From positions 3,951 through 67,950 of the forward strand of contig JAFGIE010000045.1 in assembly GCA_016929775.1 (NCBI GenBank): DNA of 64,000 bases, written 5' to 3'. This stretch comes from Anaerolineae bacterium. Its GTDB lineage: Bacteria > Chloroflexota > Anaerolineae > JAFGEY01. Of the stretch, positions 60,401 to 64,000 are shown piece by piece; positions within the stretch are counted from its first letter, which is position 1; each line of letters opens with the position of its first letter. The notes under the pieces were generated by a model, which was not told where the DNA came from, made no database searches, and was given only the letters and a program-made list of their open reading frames with translations. Made by a program: the position numbers and the translations under genes.

Positions 60401-63146
60401 CCAGGAGGGCTTTGACTACGACTATGTCGAGGTCTGTCTCGTGGACCGCGAGACGGGCGACCTGGTGGTGAAGGAAGGGACGGGGGAGCCGGGTCAGGCT
60501 GCCAAGGCGCGCGCCGACCGCATTGGCGTGGGCGAGGGGGTTGTGGGACAGGCTGCGTCGAGCGGGCGTACTGTCCTCGTCCCCGAGGTCAGCGCGCCCG
60601 ATGATCGCGTCCCCGGAACCCGTGCCGAGATCGCCGTGCCCCTCAAGCTGGGCCAACGCGTGCTCGGCGTGCTCGACGTCCGAAGCCGCGAGGTAGGGGG
60701 GCTGACAGAGGAGGACCAGGCCCTGTTGGAGGGACTGGGCGGGCAGATCGCTGTGGCTGTGCGCAATGCCCAGGTCTTTGGTCGCGTCGAGGATGAAGTC
60801 ACGGTTTTCCAGGCGTTGGCAGAGAACTCGGCGGACGCGATCGCCATGTCTGGGCTGGACGGACGGTTGTTCTATGCCAACCCGGCGTGGTACGCGCTGT
60901 ACGGTTACGACCGCACGCAGGATGCAGCCGCGGGCCTATCTGTGGAGGAGGTGTGGCCGGAGGAGGCCTGCGCGTGGCTGAGCCAGGCCCTGGCGGAAAC
61001 GGGCGCGCGCCAGTGGCGAGGCCAGACAGAACGCCTGCGCGATGACCACGCACCGCTGCGGATCGACCTGACGCTCTATCCAGTGCGCGACCGGAGCGGC
61101 AGGGCGATCGGCGTCGCCGGCGTGGCGCGCGACGTGACGCGCAGCGCGCTTTCCGAGGAACTGGCGCGCTTGATCGGCACGGCATCCTCGCAGAGCCAGC
61201 TGGGGGTCGGCTTGCTGCGCGCCGTGATGTGGGGCATGCAGGTCGATGGCGGTCAGGTGGTCGTCTACGAGCAGGGCGCGCCGCGTATCGCGCGCACCGT
61301 GGCTGCGTACGACGAGCGCCAGAACGCCGTGATCGCCGTCGACGAGACGGCGCCCTTTGAGGACGACCCGATCCACGCCCAGGTCTGCCGGACCAGGCGC
61401 CCGGTCGTCCACGCCGACCCGGCTGCGCTCGACCCGGAGCGGCGTGCGGCGTGGGAGGCGCGCGGCATTCGTTCTACCGCTGCCCTGCCGCTGGTCACCG
61501 AGGCGAGCCAGGTCCAGGGCGCGCTGCTCCTCGAGCGTCGTGACCCCGGGCCGTACGACGGTGCGATCGCTTTCCTGGCGCCCGTGCTCCAGTACGCAGC
61601 CCTCGCCGTCGCCAACCTGGCGCTGCGCGAGGCGCAGGAGCGCGAAACGCGCGACGTGCTCGAACGGCGCACAGCCGAGATGCAGGCGGTGACGGAAGTC
61701 ATGCAGACGATCGCCGCCGCCGGCGATCTGGGAGAGCTCTTTCGACGCGTCGTCGACGTCGTACAGGAGCGGTTTGGCTACTATCACGTCCGGCTCTACC
61801 TGTCGCGCGCAGACCAACCTGCGCTGGAGCTGGCGGCGGCGCACGGCGAGCGCGTCCGGGCCGAAGGCGACCGCTCGATCCCGCCGGAGGGGGGGCTGGC
61901 GGCTCAGGCTGCGGCTGCCGGGCACTCGATCCTGGCGCCCGACCTCGCCCAGTGGGCTGGCTGGGAGCCCGACCCCCGCCTGCCAGAGGCCCGCTCGGCA
62001 GTGGCTGTGCCGATCAAGATGGGCGAACAGGTGCTCGGTGTGCTCCACGTTGAGTCAGACCACGTCGGCGGGCTAGATCGCGAGGCGCAGGTCCTGTTGG
62101 AAGGCCTGTGCGGGCAGATCGCGATCGCCATGCAGAATACGCGACTGCTCCAAGAGGTGCAGCAGCGCCTGGACCAGGTGCACGTGCTCTACGAGACCAC
62201 GCGTGTCCTCTCGACGGCGACCTCGTGCCAAGGCTTGGCTGCGGCGGCGATCGAGCGCATTGCCGCTACTGGTGCGTCCCGCTGTGAGTTCCTGCGCTAC
62301 GAGCAGCGCGACCCGCCTCGCTACGTCGAGGTGCTCGCCAGTTGGGCGGCAGAAGGCGCGCCTGCCCCGGTCGGCGCGCACTATGACCTCGACGCATACC
62401 CACCCGGCACCCTCGTCGCCGAAGCCGCCGGCGAGGGGGTGCAGGTCTACCGGGCTGAGGACCCCGATGTGCCTCCGTCGATCCGCGCCTGGTGCGCGTC
62501 GCGCGAGGCCACTGCCCTTGCCCTCCTGCCGCTGCGGATCGGGGACGAGTACCTCGGGCTGTTGTCGATCGAGCAGCACGCAGGGCGCGCGTTCAATGCC
62601 GATGACCTGCGCTTCTACGAGACCGTGTCCAGCCAGTGCTCGGTCACCCTGCACGACCTCGAGCTGATCGAGCAGACGCAGCGCCAGCTCGCCGAGCTGC
62701 AGCACTCGTACGACAACGTGGCGCGCCTCGCCGATCAGGTGCGCGAGCTCTCCTCGCCCGTGGTCCAGGTGTGGGATGACGTGCTCGTGCTGCCCCTGGT
62801 GGGCGCGATCGACGCGCGCCGGGCGATGGACGCCATGGAGTCGCTGCTGAACGGCATCGTCGCCTACCAGGCTGAGCAGGTGATCATCGACATCACGGGC
62901 GTGCCGGTCGTGGACGCCGCTGTGGCGGACTATTTGCTGCGTACGATCCGAGCTGCGTCCATGCTGGGCGCACGCTGCATGATCGTCGGGGTTCGCTCCG
63001 AGATTGCCCGGGCTGTCGTCGGCTTGGGGCTCGATCTGAGCGGCGTGACCACGTACAGCAACCTGCGCGCGGGAATACAAGCCGCCTTGGAGAGCACGGG
63101 CTATGCCATTGCCCCGCTCCCGCCAGACCAGGAAGAGGGTGACTGA
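57483..63146 (+). CDS. Giant multi-GAF/PAS STAS sensor (RsbR-like, 8 GAF + 2 PAS)
   Basis: 1887 residues, no membrane helix. N-terminal helical domain (~3-130, RsbR-N-like), then GAF1 ~158-297, GAF2 ~300-459, PAS1 ~472-589 (EAIALVGPDDVITYANRAFHVLYGYD), GAF3 ~592-752, GAF4 ~772-929, GAF5 ~943-1099, PAS2 ~1101-1219 (DAIAMSGLDGRLFYANPAWYALYGYD), GAF6 ~1222-1380, GAF7 ~1399-1555, GAF8 ~1562-1725 and C-terminal STAS ~1753-1872 (SSPVVQVWDDVLVLPLVGAIDARRAMDAMESLL). Boundaries are approximate. Both phospho-Thr positions are Ala (VVDAAVAD, IARAVVGL). GAF4, GAF5 and GAF7 look most alike. Start at 57483 after GAGG; an upstream in-frame start lies inside the previous gene. It ends TGATG into rsbS. Confidence 0.85.
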   Translation: MMGTAEQGERLARRAYQQLDQLAAAFVAQVQDAGLPGYSVFAAPVLARGARMLYEALADSLSQVEPELLLARAREQASRRRQQGVLPEELAQVAAIFCAVLQDAGFATHEIPLADLLPAFVDAFTASQAVRPLPRPAPPPPEESRTPGSLEQLQREARQLETVAQVSRELMASLELDDLLRLGVDRIATRFDYAHVAVYLADELSGLSLACERVEGEARVEPAPEEELIGSVAAEGVPYLAETGELAVPVRAGDQVLGVLYVRGRAPRALTEADLASMAGLGLQLGVAVQRATAFRETRAASAIARAVSAGPGTGKLLSAIARELRDVLSFDEMSVSRYYEILGEVGTVAIDGADEGGVPSEVRLPVDASLPGRALREGQPLIVADLGQEPVCAYADAQALRERGMRSVLVVPLQTRGQFVATLNLVSARDCAFAAADARLMARVSAQLATALENAEIWDSMQQAAAPARPESTAFRAMVEHTSEAIALVGPDDVITYANRAFHVLYGYDPQAESLAGHSLLSFAVEGDLPALDAAIRSALEASGLWEGTVRHRRRDGTLFDAAMALFAVHEGDPVAVAASVRDVTGERKTMAIGQVLSSTPELGQLAPRALECIVEDTGIDRAGMVLYEACAPEGPETVSLVAVYDREAGGRRLIDELSAAQDRPFAVAAYHERQSFLVPDVTADNRLSEQGRALLVEQGIVSVLVLPMLVGGDVVGLVSLSWRSAVTLAADRVALYELVVAQVATAVENARQVARRQQAYQRALDRRLLEVRTSIELGQEVGSCTTPGELFVRVARLLAERLGYDHVLLYMREREGLACVAGSSEAGRLLHEQGYRRALDDGPLGSAVAQGQAVRLDDLALEGAWSAHPLLAGMRSLLVVPLVLGSDVLGALEVYGARPGGLTDDDTLLLLGLGTQVAMAIESQRVLREAHRAQRAAHRRAQQLELSVGVSERISANLDLNQLLADIVNLIQEGFDYDYVEVCLVDRETGDLVVKEGTGEPGQAAKARADRIGVGEGVVGQAASSGRTVLVPEVSAPDDRVPGTRAEIAVPLKLGQRVLGVLDVRSREVGGLTEEDQALLEGLGGQIAVAVRNAQVFGRVEDEVTVFQALAENSADAIAMSGLDGRLFYANPAWYALYGYDRTQDAAAGLSVEEVWPEEACAWLSQALAETGARQWRGQTERLRDDHAPLRIDLTLYPVRDRSGRAIGVAGVARDVTRSALSEELARLIGTASSQSQLGVGLLRAVMWGMQVDGGQVVVYEQGAPRIARTVAAYDERQNAVIAVDETAPFEDDPIHAQVCRTRRPVVHADPAALDPERRAAWEARGIRSTAALPLVTEASQVQGALLLERRDPGPYDGAIAFLAPVLQYAALAVANLALREAQERETRDVLERRTAEMQAVTEVMQTIAAAGDLGELFRRVVDVVQERFGYYHVRLYLSRADQPALELAAAHGERVRAEGDRSIPPEGGLAAQAAAAGHSILAPDLAQWAGWEPDPRLPEARSAVAVPIKMGEQVLGVLHVESDHVGGLDREAQVLLEGLCGQIAIAMQNTRLLQEVQQRLDQVHVLYETTRVLSTATSCQGLAAAAIERIAATGASRCEFLRYEQRDPPRYVEVLASWAAEGAPAPVGAHYDLDAYPPGTLVAEAAGEGVQVYRAEDPDVPPSIRAWCASREATALALLPLRIGDEYLGLLSIEQHAGRAFNADDLRFYETVSSQCSVTLHDLELIEQTQRQLAELQHSYDNVARLADQVRELSSPVVQVWDDVLVLPLVGAIDARRAMDAMESLLNGIVAYQAEQVIIDITGVPVVDAAVADYLLRTIRAASMLGARCMIVGVRSEIARAVVGLGLDLSGVTTYSNLRAGIQAALESTGYAIAPLPPDQEEGD

Positions 63147-63523
63147 TGTTCGACGGATCGCGCATTCCCATTCTCAAGATCGAAGAGTTCCTCGTTGCGT
63201 CGGTGCAGGTTGAGCTTTCGGACCAGTCGGCGGTGGCGTTCAAGGAGAACCTGCTGACCCGGATCTATGAGACCAAGGCCAAAGGCCTGATCCTGGACCT
63301 GACGGCGGTCGAAGTCGTGGACTCGTTCATGGCCCGTATCATCAACGAGGTCGGGGCGATGGCGGGACTCATGGGCACTCGCGTCGTGATCACTGGTCTC
63401 CAGCCTGCGGTCGCGATCACGCTCGTCGAGCTTGGGCTCCAGCTGCAAGGGGTCCAGACCGCCCTCAACCTGGAAAAGGGCATCGTGGCCCTGCGGCGCA
63501 TGATCGCGGAGCGAGCGGACTGA
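63146..63523 (+). CDS. rsbS: RsbS stressosome scaffold / anti-sigma pathway antagonist
   Basis: 125 residues, a single STAS domain: RIPILKIEEFLVASVQVELSDQSAVAFKENLLTRIYETKAKGLILDLTAVEVVDSFMARIINEVGAMAGLMGTRVVITGLQPAVAITLVELGLQLQGVQTALNLEKGI in outline, near co-linear with B. subtilis RsbS. Ser60 (VVDSFMAR) corresponds to the serine phosphorylated by RsbT, the step that releases RsbT from the stressosome. Start and stop overlap both neighbours as TGATG, so stoichiometry is probably set by coupled translation. Confidence 0.95.
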   Translation: MFDGSRIPILKIEEFLVASVQVELSDQSAVAFKENLLTRIYETKAKGLILDLTAVEVVDSFMARIINEVGAMAGLMGTRVVITGLQPAVAITLVELGLQLQGVQTALNLEKGIVALRRMIAERAD

Positions 63524-63924
63524 TGTCGAGCGAGCGGGTGGTCCCGATCCGCGGCGACATGGACATCGTTGCCGCGCGCATAGCGGGGCGCGAGTTGGCG
63601 CGCGAACTGGGCTTCGGCCTCGTCGATCAGGCGCGCATCGCCACGGCGATCTCAGAGCTGGTGCGCAACATCGTCCAGTACGCGGGGGAGGGCGAGGCGC
63701 TGATCCGGGCGCTCGACAGCGGTCCGCGGATCGGGATCGAGATCGTGCTGCGCGACAACGGCCCAGGCATCGCCGACGTCCAGCAGGCGCTGCGCGATGG
63801 GTTCTCCACTTCGGGGCACCTGGGCATGGGCCTCCCCGGCGCGCGCCGCCTGATGGACGAGTTTGCCATCGAGTCACAGGTTGCGGTCGGGACCACGGTC
63901 ACGATCCGCAAGTGGCGCAGGTAG
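63523..63924 (+). CDS. rsbT: RsbT serine/threonine kinase (GHKL)
   Basis: 133 residues. The N box is TAISELVRNIVQYA, G1 is LRDNGPGI and G2 is GHLGMGLPGARRLMD, the Bergerat ATP site. RsbT phosphorylates RsbR and RsbS in the stressosome and, once free, activates an output partner (RsbU phosphatase in Bacillus; a diguanylate cyclase or other module in other bacteria). The output gene is not within the window. The start at 63523 overlaps the rsbS stop (TGATG). Confidence 0.95.
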   Translation: MSSERVVPIRGDMDIVAARIAGRELARELGFGLVDQARIATAISELVRNIVQYAGEGEALIRALDSGPRIGIEIVLRDNGPGIADVQQALRDGFSTSGHLGMGLPGARRLMDEFAIESQVAVGTTVTIRKWRR

Positions 63925-63952
63925 CCCCTTTGTCCGTCACGGTCCGCCGCGG

Positions 63953-63981
63953 GGCCCCGGTCTTTGCCAGAAGCCGGGGCC
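63953..63981 (+). terminator. Hairpin after rsbT
   Basis: An 8-bp stem GGCCCCGG/CCGGGGCC with a 13-nt loop, followed by TCAGTGTGT. Possible terminator without a T-run, near the window end. Confidence 0.4.
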
Positions 63982-64000
63982 TCAGTGTGTCCCCGCGCGG

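Overview
The window is a GC-rich (roughly 65-70 % by eye), densely packed bacterial chromosome segment. No phage, insertion sequence, plasmid or CRISPR structure was seen. Secreted and membrane proteins with long Pro/Thr linkers, many GAF/STAS sensor proteins, a T-box trpS, c-di-AMP signalling genes and a Thermotoga-type inositol gene set together suggest a member of the Chloroflexota, probably an Anaerolineae-like lineage. That placement is inference from content, not from a marker-gene tree. Good sigma-70-type promoters (TTGACA / 17 bp / TATAAT) are frequent and helped fix several start codons.

Layout. 1-1.7 kb: 3' part of a secreted TolB-propeller/M15-peptidase fusion. 1.75-5.16 kb, minus strand: a three-gene operon (opine-dehydrogenase-like, cobalamin-binding mutase-like, DarA-like c-di-AMP receptor) behind a promoter, a ydaO-type c-di-AMP riboswitch and an intrinsic terminator. 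5.3-10.7 kb: MFS transporter, T-box plus trpS, a trans-sulfuration enzyme and an SPFH protein. 10.8-15.6 kb: a leaderless RNase D, YqeY, then pgpH-ybeY-dgkA; PgpH is a c-di-AMP phosphodiesterase family. 15.6-23.2 kb: two membrane STAS sensors, rtcB, a receiver protein and a large Ser/Thr kinase with an extracellular sensor half. 23.3-31.9 kb: rlmE, a glycoside hydrolase, PP2C phosphatase, an anchored secreted protein, an unknown gene, and an RpiR regulator with a Clp-like ATPase. 32-36 kb: an orphan protein resembling effectors of extracellular contractile injection systems, tRNA-Lys, a PlsC-type acyltransferase and an FtsB/DivIC-like protein.

36-46 kb, minus strand: a LacI-regulated cluster iolM-iolG-mgtC/phoU-iolN-iolO-GH31. 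It matches the inositol pathway described in Thermotoga maritima and carries an unusual MgtC-PhoU fusion. 46-53 kb: a membrane protein with exonuclease III, a second sugar oxidoreductase/isomerase pair, an AlkP-superfamily phosphohydrolase with a small partner gene, and an FmdB-type zinc ribbon. 53.3-63.9 kb: a six-gene stressosome operon with four RsbR-like STAS sensors (two membrane-bound, one GAF-STAS, one giant protein with eight GAF and two PAS domains), then rsbS and rsbT.

Two signalling themes run through the window. The first is c-di-AMP: a riboswitch, a receptor and a phosphodiesterase. The second is STAS/RsbRST partner switching, with six RsbR-like proteins, of which only one keeps both phosphorylatable threonines.
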